NCBI GenBank assembly: GCA_047495785.1
Contig: JBLDXI010000036.1
Location: 682,001 to 746,000 of the forward strand
Reading direction: 5' to 3'
Length of the DNA: 64,000 bases
DNA from: Lepidodermella squamata
Taxonomy: Eukaryota; Gastrotricha
The notes under the pieces: generated by a model
The model's database searches: none
The model's input: the letters and a program-made list of their open reading frames with translations, nothing else
What the model was told of the DNA's origin: nothing
In this document: positions 20,801 through 30,177 of the stretch, piece by piece
Layout: each line of letters begins with the position of its first letter
How positions within the stretch are numbered: the stretch's first letter is position 1
Position numbers and translations under genes: made by a program

Positions 20801-23136
20801 GAAAGCCGGTTTGTGTCATAGTCATCCAAGGTTGGGAAGTCTCGCTCGTTATCGGAAAGGAAATTCGCTGATGTCAGCAATTTATAGGGAAAAAATTCCT
20901 TTCCAGTTGCATTCGCATCCTCATCCAGACCGAAGCAGTGGAAAAGCGAAGCCAACGATGACATGGAGAGGAGGTAAAAGTCTCGAAATACGATTGCTTT
21001 TTTCTCAACAGATAGCTCGATAATTGTGTTATTTTTGTAAATATGTTCGAACTGATAATCGTGCTGTTGTAACCATTTCAGGACCATAAAATTATCGAAT
21101 CTATAGCGAGATTAAATTAAATTTCCGAAATCTAACTCTTCGATTTTCCCACCTTGAACCATTATGAGAGAGAAGTAAAATTCCAGAATACTTTTCTCGC
21201 AGCAAAAATTTCATAAACTGGTTTACACAGGTGGAATCCGCACCAGTTGAAACGAAGATCTGCTGGCGCGGGTCGTCACCAGTACACGATTTGGGACACG
21301 TTGCGGTGACAAGCATGTGTTGACACGAGTCACAAAACATGTTCAACACTATCACGACTGGCACTAGTTCTCCGGTTTCCAACTGAATTGTTTCGGTATC
21401 CCAAGCTCCGGCAATTCGCAGAGGATCTTTGCGAAGCCTGCCTGGTTGAATGACACAGCTGTGTTCCTCGTCAGCCTCCTCCGAGCTTATTGGCCCGTTA
21501 CAAGTTCGACACGTCCGAGATTGACCTATAGTCACATTGTAGCAAAAAATTAAGATGGATTTTTTCCCATTTCATCAACTCACAGTTATGTTTTCCCTTT
21601 TGCGCTATCCCAATTTTCCTACCGCACTTGCCGCACATGAAGTAGGACTGGCAAATGGTCGCAGCTCCGGGTGTTTCAGGTGTCTGGTGATTCATGAAAC
21701 ACTGGGCCCCGTGGAAAAATAAGCCACAACTCCCGCATAACATTGTTCGTTCGTTCGAGTCACGACATGTTGCGCCGGCTCGCTGGCACCTGTTGCACTT
21801 AAAACGGCACGTGTGCTGCAGGTTGTTTTTCTTGTGCAACATGAAACATCGCGGGCACATCATCTTCTCCCCAGAAATAGTGCTAATGCCTGTTTCATTT
21901 TTTAGGAATGAATTTCAAATTATGCATTTTATATATTTCTCCTACTTGTTAATCCAACATAATGTCCCACGCTTCGATCGTACCGCCCACTTTCGCGATG
22001 TGATGCCAAGGCTCTGTTGTTGATATAACCGATCAAAATTTTTCGCTCATCGGCAATTGTGAGTCCTGCTTCCGGATGTACAGCCATCGTTTGCTTATCC
22101 ATGAAGTTGTAAATAACACCTGTTTATTTCCAAAACTTTTTATCGAATTTTAGTTTGTTTAAATTAATTATTGCCTCGATAGGGTAAGCCAATCGTATCA
22201 ATAACCCGCTTGAATTCGTCAAGACCATATGCCATTTGATTAGGTTGGATTCCCGCGGCATTCATGAGTTTCAGTGCTAGTTCGCCCTGATATGCTTTGA
22301 TTGCAGCCCTTTCCAGATTCGCTAGTTCGGATGTTGACATGCGGTCTTTCGAAAATCCTGGCCGTAGTCTGTCATAGTCGCCGTGAGGTTGGCAGCCCGG
22401 CCGGGGTTGTTTGTGATCACGATATAACAGAGAATGTGCGATTGACCTGAAGAGACAGTGATTATCAGCATCATTTTCCACTGGAAGGACTTCATTGTGA
22501 CCCATTATGAAGTCAACCATTGTTTCCTCAAGTCGGCGTCGTTTACCACCCTTGCCACCGTAGCCTTGCTCGCCATCTTCCAGTTCACCCACTGCAATTC
22601 TATAGATGTTGTAGCTCCAGCCTAATTTTAATAATGAAAATCATTCCAAGTTCCAGTAATATTAAATCGAACCGTTGTTCATGGCTATTGAAAGTCTAGA
22701 CTGCATCACCGAGTTTATCTCGTCCATGATCATAGCACCAGTCAATTCCTGTACTTGAAGGTATTTCGTATTTACTGGAAAATTCAAGCTGGGGTGGAAA
22801 AGTTCAACCCGAACGTAATCCCTAATTTTCAGTTAAAATGTTTCATTTTTACTCTTAAATAACGAGTTCCTACCTTGGATGGAAAGAGTTTCGCAATTTC
22901 TCTACCAAACCTTCGAATTGCGAATTAATTTTCGATAAAAGTTCCAGTATTTCCAAGCCGCTTTCATCATCCTCATCGGCGTCGTCTTCAAATCCAAACC
23001 CTATCTGATCTGAAGGATCGATCGCTTGCGAGGAATATTTGAAAACGTCCATCTTGAATCGCGGAGAATAGCAGAAAAACCCGTGAAAATCCATATTTTC
23101 ACTAATGAAGATGGAAAATAGTTGTCCGATTTTCAC
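17819..23136 (-). CDS. Protein-primed family B DNA polymerase, 1396 aa, 17 exons
   Basis: Exons: 23136-22874, 22821-22673, 22621-22175, 22119-21946, 21889-21584, 21525-21153, 21100-20604, 20551-20449, 20390-20175, 20115-19909, 19850-19743, 19684-19437, 19381-19173, 19121-18971, 18916-18608, 18306-18201, 18143-17819. The sum is 4,191 nt, an exact multiple of three. Exonuclease motif I is AWDTET (near residue 490). Motif A, DVNSLYP, is split by an intron (near 948), as are motif B, NTAYGK (near 1150), and motif C, YTDTDS (near 1253). GLAPKTY follows. Cys-rich zinc-finger-like segments precede the exonuclease. Introns are 51-59 nt except one of 301 nt. The intron after exon 3 appears to use a GC donor. 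The first Met is uncertain (23136, 23094 or 23052). It replicates the element from protein-capped ends. Confidence 0.93.
18350..18573. repeat. 32-bp minisatellite, 7 copies, inside a polymerase intron
   Basis: Seven head-to-tail 32-bp units start GAGCTTCCCCTGAGCCTCAG or, with one change, GAGCATCCCC. They lie within the 301-nt intron 18307-18607, which separates the two halves of polymerase motif C. All other introns of the gene are under 60 nt, so the repeat accounts for the extra length. Confidence 0.95.
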
Positions 23137-23161
23137 GAATAATGATAATAAATTGGGTTCG

Positions 23162-23994
23162 GTTAAAAACTCATAGGGATATAATGTTCATTTGAAAACT
23201 GTCAAGTTTCATTCCTCGAGAACGTTAGCTTATTTAAATGACTTTTCAACGGTTTACTCGTTTCCGAATGATGTCTCCAAATTCATATTTTTATTGCTTA
23301 TTTAGCAACTGTTTCTGAATTTTTATTGTTGATCAGCACGCGTTGTAATAAAAAAGCGACCCGATTTCAAGTGTTTCTCAATTTTTATTACAATATCCGC
23401 ACATTAAATCACGTACAATCGGGTTGCTTGAAAACTTTTATTACTTAACGGCGCACCATATTGACACATGTCATCGGGCAGCGTCTAAAAAAAAAAATAC
23501 AATGAATTTTGATTGATTTATGTCTTTAAGAACTTACACTTTTCCGGATCCTGTTCCATATATGATCTGAATGAATGAAATGGAAATTTAGCTATTTTGA
23601 ATTAAATGTAGTCATGAAAAATCATACCTGAGGATCCCATCGATTTCCAGTGTGTGTAAAACGGTCTATTTCTAATTTCTATGAATATCTTCGTTCGAGC
23701 AAACTGCGACGGAATGTGATGATTCCGTCAACATTACAGGCATTGGCGAAACAGTACAACGATGAACTTGAATTGTGGATAACTGCTCCAGATTAGAATT
23801 GATTCCCCAGAGTTTCATTGCGAAATCTTAATTTTTATTACAGCAGTTCTTCTTTCCATAGCATCGGAACAGCCTAAGATCATAGACGCTAAATTTAAGA
23901 ATAAATGTACGCAGTTTCAATGGCATGCTACTACTACATAGTAGCATGGACGTAGGCTATTAACATTCAGTCGAGTGTGTGTCGCGTCCAATTT
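23162..23994 (-). other. Polinton spacer with possible small minus-strand exons
   Basis: No long gene is present. On the minus strand a 48-codon frame runs 23818-23672. Downstream lie splice-like signals: CTCAG|GTATG near 23632, TTCAG near 23568, AAAAGT|GTAAG near 23537 and TTTAG near 23487. Together they could make a small spliced protein of roughly 40 residues or more ending near 23444. I cannot fix a start or a frame with confidence. Confidence 0.3.
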
Positions 23995-24461
23995 TTATTT
24001 CTCATATAGTATCGCATATAATATAGTTTCAAGCTGCGTCAGTGGTGTAGTTAAATCTTTAATGCCAGTCACTATTATCCACCCCGACGAAAATACATTC
24101 ACGCATGTTGAACCATTGGTTACATTTTTACACCGCAGTGCCGGAAATCTAGTATTATCATATATCACTCGCGCACAGAGTTTGGCAACACGAGCTATTA
24201 AGGCCTCAGTTATGTTTATTCCAGTTGGCATCTTTCCCGCAAGAGTACTGTTCAGACTATCGGTCTGTCACTTTTTTCCGGTCTTTGCAAGACCAGACCT
24301 TTTTGCCCTTGAATAAGGCCAAGACCCAGACCGAAATTACAACCAGGTCTTTAAACCAAGACCAAAGACCAAAGACCGGAATAATAATTACTCGTTTCTT
24401 TTATTTCCTTGATTAAATTCTCTTCTCCGCGTTCAAGTAAACGTTTTCAGAAATTTTTAAA

Positions 24462-27131
24462 TTAACATTCAGAAGTGAGATGTTTATTGCCACGGCACAC
24501 CATTGAACGGCAGATGGTGTCAGGTTTAAGCCTCAAACGGCGAGGCGATACGGAATGGCTCGATAATGAAAAGATTCTTTCGGCCCATGCGCTACTTGCG
24601 CAAATTGCGAAGATTCGCCGCACTAGCAACGATAAATTTGGAAAGCGGCGATGATGAGATTTCCAAAAAGCTAGGCCACAAGGTAGATCGACGTCGTGTA
24701 CGCTGAGCAGGTCGAGATAGGAAGCAACCTCGCTTCTTAGGGTCGAATTTGGCACTTGCTTTTTATCATGAGCCGTTACTTGTTTTGACATGAAATTAGT
24801 GAGAAACTTCGGCGTAGTCGATGAAACAATAGCAGACGCCGCAGCTTGCGGTGACGAGGAAGCAGCAGAATTGCCATTTAACTGAAACGAATCGAAAAAT
24901 GCACTTCATCCAAATTAATATTAATAAAAGTTATCAACCTCGCTCAGATATTCGTTGAGGCAAAAGCATTCCTTGACCATAATGCTGGTGATAATGCTTG
25001 TAAACTTTTCGACGTCAACATAATTTGGCAGAAATTTCAAGCCATAAGCCGGGTCCAGAACTGACGCTAAGATAAAATATGGATCTGAATAGGTTCGGCT
25101 AAGGTCCGAGTTCGTTTCCTCGCCCTCGACTTCTCCAGCTGATATCTCTGCCATGCGATCAGGATTTATTAGATTCTTCATTATTCCACCAAATCGTCGC
25201 GAACAAGACTCACGTAACGTCGAAGCCAGCTAAAAAAATTTAATTATTTTTTTTTAATTTAATTCCGATTTTTATTTTTATTATTATTTATTTATCTTTG
25301 AATTTTTGAGAACATTTTTAAATTAAATTACAAGTCTTGTCATTAAACATTTTTTAAACGCTTTGAATTTTCGAAGTTTCCAAAACAATTTTCTAAATTT
25401 TCTAAAACCTTTGCTTACTTGCGAAATATCGCTGAATTTCGATTTGAACTCGTAGAAGTGATCACGAAGTGCCAACACAGACGGTACAACGCAGCTCATG
25501 GTCGCGTCATTTCTTTGCACTAGCAGCGTGACTTCGTCGACAGGTGACAGTAAACAAACAAAGTCCTGCAATTTAGCGCGCTCTTGTTGACTCAGCTCGA
25601 GTTCCTTCCGCTTAATTTTGAGGAGACCCGACTTCAGCTTATTCGTGTCCACTTTCAACAGCACTTTCACGAGACGCAGCTGGCCATTCCATCGAGTCGC
25701 ATTCTTTTGCGGAACAACGGGTTGTCCATCCAAAACTTCCGCCAACGGCCCGCTTGTATGCATTAGAGATGTTATCGAATCACACTTACCCAACAGAGCT
25801 TTCAATTCAGCTGACATGGCTTTTAATCCATCGCAAACAGTCAATTGAAAGGTATGACCAAAACAGCTAATCCGATTAAGGGAGGCGGTTTCAACGAAGG
25901 CATCTAGCTCGTTCTCGGACACCTCGATATCATTATTAGCCTCATCGTCGTCTTCGTCATCTGCTTCATACGATCGCGAGTCATCTCCCAGCTCGGACTC
26001 AGTGGCCAATTTACCATTCAGCATGACGCGGAAAGCTTTCAGCACATTAGACCCATTATCAGTTGTTGCCCTTGAATTAAAATTAAATTTAAAATTTAAT
26101 AATTTAATTCGACATTTATTTCAAAATTTATTTCAAAATTTATTTCAAAATTTAATTCAAAATTTATTTCAAAATTTAATTCAAAATTTATTTCAAAATT
26201 TAATTCAAAATTTATTTCAAAATTTAATTCAAAATTTATTTCAAAATTCAATTCAAAATTTATTTCAAAATTTAATTCAAAATTTAATTTAAAATTTAGC
26301 ACGTGTTCACCTTGCGATATCTTCGTTGGTTATTCCCATTTCCGCCAGAATTTCCTTGTAGGTATCAGCAATGTTCGTCCCAGTGTGGGATCCCACGACA
26401 TGTTTGAAAGAAATGAGACAGTGTTCGACGTCGAAATCGGAATTAATCATGGTCACATAAAATGCCATGAATGCCCGGAGTCTCCGATCGGTCCATAAAT
26501 CAATCTGACTGGCAGAAAACCCGCGATTTCTTTTCAGCATCGCCTTAATTTTGACCTGCAATTCGTCAACAACAGATTCGATTTCGGTTTTTAGGCCTTC
26601 CGAACCAAGATCACGGTAACGTTGGTCTGCGTCTTTCATCAATTTTCGAAATCGAGGATTTTCGACGATTTGATTAGCAATGCCTGTTTCCACAACTAGA
26701 AGTGCGATGTCACGGTTTAGCTGCCGTTGCCTCGGGTCGTTTGGCTTGTATTCTGCCAGGGGTCGAGCAAATTTTCGAATGCTTGATTGCTCGATTTTGG
26801 TGCATAGTCTCGGTTTTCGGTGTGGCAACGTTTTGAAAATTTTGTTGTGAACTCGTTTCAGGTGACGCCGGAAAGAAGAAGACTCAGAATCAGTGATTGC
26901 GACAACTGTGGGTACGCAGTGCTTGCATTCTGCTGTCCACTTATCATCGGACAGTTTCTTCCAATTAGAAAAGTGTTCAAATACCGAGAAGGTCGGGTGG
27001 TCTGAAGAGATAGGAGTTAGAGTTTTATCGAGGGATTCAGCTTCGCTACCAGAATCAGATTCTTCAGATCCGGAGCAGCTTTCAGCACTGGTTAATGCAG
27101 CCAATCGCTTTCTCTTAGCAGGTTTAGGCAT
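24462..27131 (-). CDS. hAT transposase with BED zinc finger, 727 aa, 4 exons
   Basis: Exons are 27131-26311, 26070-25419, 25229-24939 and 24881-24462. The total is 2,184 nt, an exact multiple of three. An acidic Ser-rich N-terminus precedes a BED zinc finger (CKHC, then RRHLKRVH). Catalytic-core landmarks are DLWTD, TTDNGSN (exon 2), CFGHTFQL and ATRWNGQL. The C-terminal dimerisation domain is present (FWKSHH, SSAWAERIFS, RRLRLKPDT). Introns are 240, 189 and 57 nt. Domain order and length are normal, so the protein may be functional and could mobilise the related short element in receptor C. Confidence 0.92.
26085..26300. repeat. AT-rich simple repeat in a transposase intron
   Basis: Repeated AAAATTTATTTC and AAAATTTAATTC units fill most of the first intron of the hAT transposase. 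Both strands read open here only because the repeat lacks stops, so no protein is implied. Confidence 0.9.
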
Positions 27132-28025
27132 TGGCTCTCTTGAATGAAAACTGACAATTTAAAAATGACGAAAAATAATGAAATAAATAACTCATACAAA
27201 TTTTTCTGATGAAATTCAGATGTTTATTGACTGCGACCATGCTATTTTCCAACCGAGCAATCTGCGACCAGGCAGATTTAAATAACCGGATGTCTTCATA
27301 GAGTCGTAGCCTTTTGAGAATGAACACGTCCGACTAAATGCATGACCTATTTTTTGTTTTTAATCCTCGTCAATCAAAGTCAAAAACCAGAAAATTAAGA
27401 CCAAAAGACCCAGACAGGCCGAAATTTCCTCTCTGGTCTTGGGCAGACCGAAGACCACCAAATTGACCCAGTCTTGGTCTGGTCTTAGTCTTACTCCGAA
27501 GACCAGGCCGATAGTCTGGTACTGTTTACCAGGCGAATCTTAGATACCTTTATGGCAGTGTTGTCTTGTCGCTGTAGTTTCCTTGCCAGTTTTCGCCCAT
27601 AAATTTTTGCCAGTTCAGGATTCTTCGTGAAAAGCACGACTTTCCCGTTTTTAAATAGCAAAGCGTTGAAGTGCGGCTCTTTAATGACGAGAGCATTTGG
27701 AAACTTTTGTTTAAGCTCAACCATTTTGAAGAGGTGAATAATTTTCCGCAGATCAAAATGTACCCCCAGCGAGAGTGTGGAAACAACATTTTGCACGGTA
27801 ACATCAATTTCAAGCATTTAATATTCCAAGAAAAATGAGAAAATGAGGTGACATGACGAATTTACTTGCTTTTTATTACATTGTATAAATTATAAATGGT
27901 GCCGAGATGCAACGCTCAGTTTTCAAAAAACATTTTTGGCGAAATCTTCCAAATTTATATCAACTGTAAAATACCTTGTCATATTCTTACGCATCATTTT
28001 ACTTGGCAACTATACTTATCCTGAA

Positions 28026-28295
28026 ATGGCTAATCCTCAAATAGCTGAAATTTTCTTTCAACTATTTGTAAACCTGTAAGTATTTAATGTCAAAAAATTC
28101 AACATACCTTATATTTTTCTTTCTTTCTTCAGCTACGACGAGGCAGGTCAAATGTATGATCACTTGCAGAACTCAGTAGCCAGCTACAACACTATCATCC
28201 AGATATTATGGGACATTCACGGATTACTCGTACCTCATCCTCCTCCACAGCCCCCTAGTCCTCCTGTGGAGGAGGAGGAAAATGCCAACTGGTGA
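28026..28295 (+). CDS. Small Polinton protein, 70 aa, 2 exons
   Basis: Exons are 28026-28075 and 28133-28295, joined across a 57-nt intron (GTAAG to TTCAG). Total is 213 nt, in frame. The N-terminal 45 residues look helical (IAEIFFQLFVNLYDEAG, VASYNTIIQILWDIHG). The tail is proline-rich then acidic (HPPPQPPSPPVEEEE). The layout matches the 91-aa protein near the left end, although the sequences are not clearly alike. The function is unknown. Confidence 0.6.
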
Positions 28296-28464
28296 CCTGT
28301 ATAAAAAAAAAAAATAATCAACATTATTACAATATTATTAAACATTATATTAACCTTTGTATTTCGAAATCGCTATCGAAATCTAATCGAAGTAAATGTA
28401 AAGATTGCATTCCATGGCTTTTCTCAATCCAAGGATACAAATAGAAAAATGCAGTCGAGTTTTA

Positions 28465-28689
28465 CTAACTTTTGTATGCTGAAATGTCTTTCATTACCAG
28501 AGCGGAATCTACACATATGACGAAAAGGTTGACGCCGCATTTATTATCATAGCAAGTTGCCGTTATGTCAAGCTGACATTTTAAGAATATTCGCAGCTGC
28601 CCGTTGGCGAGACATAAAAGCTTGGCTTGGTCTCGTAAAACGTGACAATTCCAGAGGGTACTTTCACTCTTGCAAGATGACTCATGCAT
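28465..28689 (-). CDS. Small Cys-containing Polinton frame, 74 aa
   Basis: The frame is Cys-rich (CKSES, WNCHVL, LLCLANG, TATCYDNKCG) with alternating hydrophobic residues suggesting strands. It ends SAYKS. A donor-like AAAA|GTTAGT near its end, with an AG at about 28390, could splice on a short acidic tail instead. It is the last frame before the right terminal repeat. No family was recognised. Confidence 0.4.
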   Translation of the reverse strand: MHESSCKSESTLWNCHVLRDQAKLLCLANGQLRIFLKCQLDITATCYDNKCGVNLFVICVDSALVMKDISAYKS

Positions 28690-28794
28690 TGGTTACTTTT
28701 GCGTCACATGCCCATTACATTTTAGAAGTTTGAATTTATGTATGCCGGAAGAGTCAAGGTCATATTTTGGTATATTGGCGCTGAAATAATGGTT

Positions 28795-29958
28795 GGCGGG
28801 AAAGTTTCAATTTTCCTTTTCAAAAACTAGCGAGTGACCGTTGGAATTATGGAAAATTCAAATTTTGACTAGGGTTTTGGCTGGAATATTGTGTGTGTGT
28901 CAAGGTCATAATTTGGCGGGAAAATAGTTTTTGGCGGGAAAATCAATCGATATCGATTAGGGTTAGTGTTTAGGATTAGGGTTAAGCCCTAGGAATAGTG
29001 TTAAGGATTAGGGTTAAGCCCTAGGAATAGTGTTAAGGATTAGGGTTAGGGTTACGCCTATTTTGGCGGGAAATTAAATCAAAATCAATCAATATCGGTT
29101 GATCGATATCGGTTATCGGCTAGGGTTAGGGATTATCGATTAGGTTTAGGATTAGGGTTAAGCACTAGGAATAGTGTTAAGGATTAGGGTTAAGCCCTAG
29201 GAATAGTGTTAAGGATTAGGGTTAGGGTTACGCCTATTTTGGCGGGAAATTAAATCAAAATCAATCAATATCGGTTGATCGATATCGGTTATCGGCTAGG
29301 GTTAGGGATTATCGATTAGGGTTAGGGTTAAGGATTAGGGTTAAGCCCTAGGAATAGTGTTAAGGATTAGGGTTAAGCCCTAGGAATAGTGTTAAGGATT
29401 AGGGTTAGGGTTACGCCTATTTTGGCGGGAAATTAATTCAAAATCAATCAATATCGGTTGATCGATATCGGTTATCGGCTAGGGTTAGGGATTATCGATT
29501 AGGGTTAGGGTTAAGCATTAGGGTTAAGCCCTAGGAATAGTGTTAAGGATTAGGGTTAAGCCCTAGGAATAGTGTTAAGGATTAGGGTTAGGGTTACGCC
29601 TATTTTGGCGGGAAATTAAATCAAAATCAATCAATATCGGTTGATCGATATCGGTTATCGGCTAGGGTTAGGGATTATCGATTAGGGTTAGGGTTAAGGA
29701 TTAGGGTTAAGCCCTAGGAATAGTGTTAAGGATTAGGGTTAAGCCCTAGGAATAGTGTTAAGGATTAGGGTTAGGGTTACGCCTATTTTGGCGGGAAATT
29801 AATTCAAAATCAATCAATATCGGTTGATCGATATCGGTTATCGGCTAGGGTTAGGGATTATCGATTAGGGTTAGGGTTAGGGTTAGGGTTAAGCCCTAGG
29901 CTTAGGGTTAGGGTTAGGGTTAGGGTTAGGGTTAGCTCAAGGTCAAGGTCGCGCGGGA
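28795..29958. promoter_or_regulatory. Clustered E2F-like and nuclear-receptor-like sites in the right terminal region
   Basis: GGCGGGAAA, the core of animal E2F sites, occurs at 28795, 28915, 28933, 29065, 29241, 29424, 29607 and 29790. TCAAGGTCA, an extended nuclear-receptor half-site (FTZ-F1/ERR type), occurs at 28754, 28900 and 29937. Mirror copies lie in the left repeat (TTTCCCGCC at 9148, 9362 and 9490; TGACCTTGA at 8081 and 9523). Binding is inferred from sequence alone. Confidence 0.45.
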
Positions 29959-30006
29959 AAAATTCAAATCGGAAAAACCGTTAACTTTTCCTCCCCCCCT
30001 ACTACT
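28830..30006. repeat. Right terminal inverted repeat of the Polinton, 1,177 bp
   Basis: It is the reverse complement of the left repeat from GCGAGTGACCGTTGG to the terminus. It holds five tandem units marked by CGCCTATTTTGGCGGGAAA at 29055, 29231, 29414, 29597 and 29780. Spacing is 176 then 183 bp three times. The units alternate with TTAGGG-type runs. The longest TTAGGG stretches are at about 29861-29885 and 29900-29935. Confidence 0.93.
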
Positions 30007-30012
30007 CATAAC

Positions 30013-30177
30013 ATTGGCTTCGTACTTCAAGACACAGAAAAATTGCCACTGCCATCCTACGCTTCGAGGGATTGGATAAGGTTTCGCGCTGTGCATTTAC
30101 TCGGAGCCAATTAGCATTTGTTTATAATAAAAGCGTGCTCAATCGACGAAAGTCATCTTGCAAAAAATTGTCAGACG
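30013..30177 (+). promoter_or_regulatory. Proximal promoter of receptor A
   Basis: This is the stretch between the Polinton and the start codon. A TATA-like TATAATAAAAG at 30123-30133 lies about 45-55 nt before the ATG at 30178, the same place as AATAAAAG in the other receptors. An ATTGGCTTCG at 30012-30021 might be a drifted version of the shared AATTAGGCTTC element, but it is further from the TATA box than usual. Confidence 0.55.

Larger units (their letters stand above)
24253..27518 (-). mobile_element. hAT DNA transposon, 3,266 bp, apparently complete
   Basis: The ends are CAGACTATCGGTCTG and CAGGCCGATAGTCTG, inverted with one mismatch. The flanks are a perfect 8-bp duplication GTACTGTT (24245-24252 and 27519-27526). 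Subterminal DNA on both sides is rich in repeated GGTCT/AGACC words (24265-24375, 27390-27510). It encodes one spliced transposase with no visible break. The same ends occur on the 898-bp insertion in receptor C. Confidence 0.96.
23995..27817 (-). pseudogene. TBP-like gene of the Polinton, split by a hAT element
   Basis: The first part (27817-27519) encodes VQNVVSTLSLG near the start, then FNALLFKNGKVVLFT and a basic helix GRKLARKLQR. This matches the first repeat of the TATA-binding protein core. The second part (24244-23995) encodes RFPAL, then CVNVFSSGWIIVTGI and a final helix, matching the second repeat. The hAT element (24253-27518) and one copy of its 8-bp duplication separate them. Without these the gene would have 549 nt, 182 codons, in frame with no stop, which is the size of a bare TBP core. 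There is no N-terminal extension. It diverges strongly from cellular TBP, so it is not a recent host copy. It could bind element promoters and recruit polymerase II or III. In its present form it is disrupted. Confidence 0.85.
8020..30006 (-). mobile_element. Complete Polinton/Maverick, 21,987 bp
   Basis: Both termini read AGTAGTAGGGGGGG inwards. The element is flanked by a perfect 6-bp duplication CATAAC (8014-8019 and 30007-30012). A 6-bp duplication and AG termini are hallmarks of Polintons. It encodes the full core set: protein-primed polymerase, integrase, FtsK/HerA-like packaging ATPase, adenain-like protease, and major and minor capsid proteins. Most genes are on the minus strand. None of the six core genes has a visible break, and the terminal duplications are undecayed, so insertion may be recent. 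Two younger insertions sit inside it: a LINE fragment in the left terminal repeat and a hAT element in the TBP-like gene. Confidence 0.97.

Noticed and set aside
26002-26302. Long open frames on both strands made of NLFQNLIQ-type and NFELNFEI-type repeats
   Set aside because: They are translations of an AT-rich simple repeat inside the first intron of the hAT transposase. The repeat simply lacks stops in those frames.
29850-29936. TTAGGG runs as a true chromosome end or fusion point
   Set aside because: The runs are within matched terminal repeats of a Polinton bounded by a 6-bp duplication, so they are element sequence.
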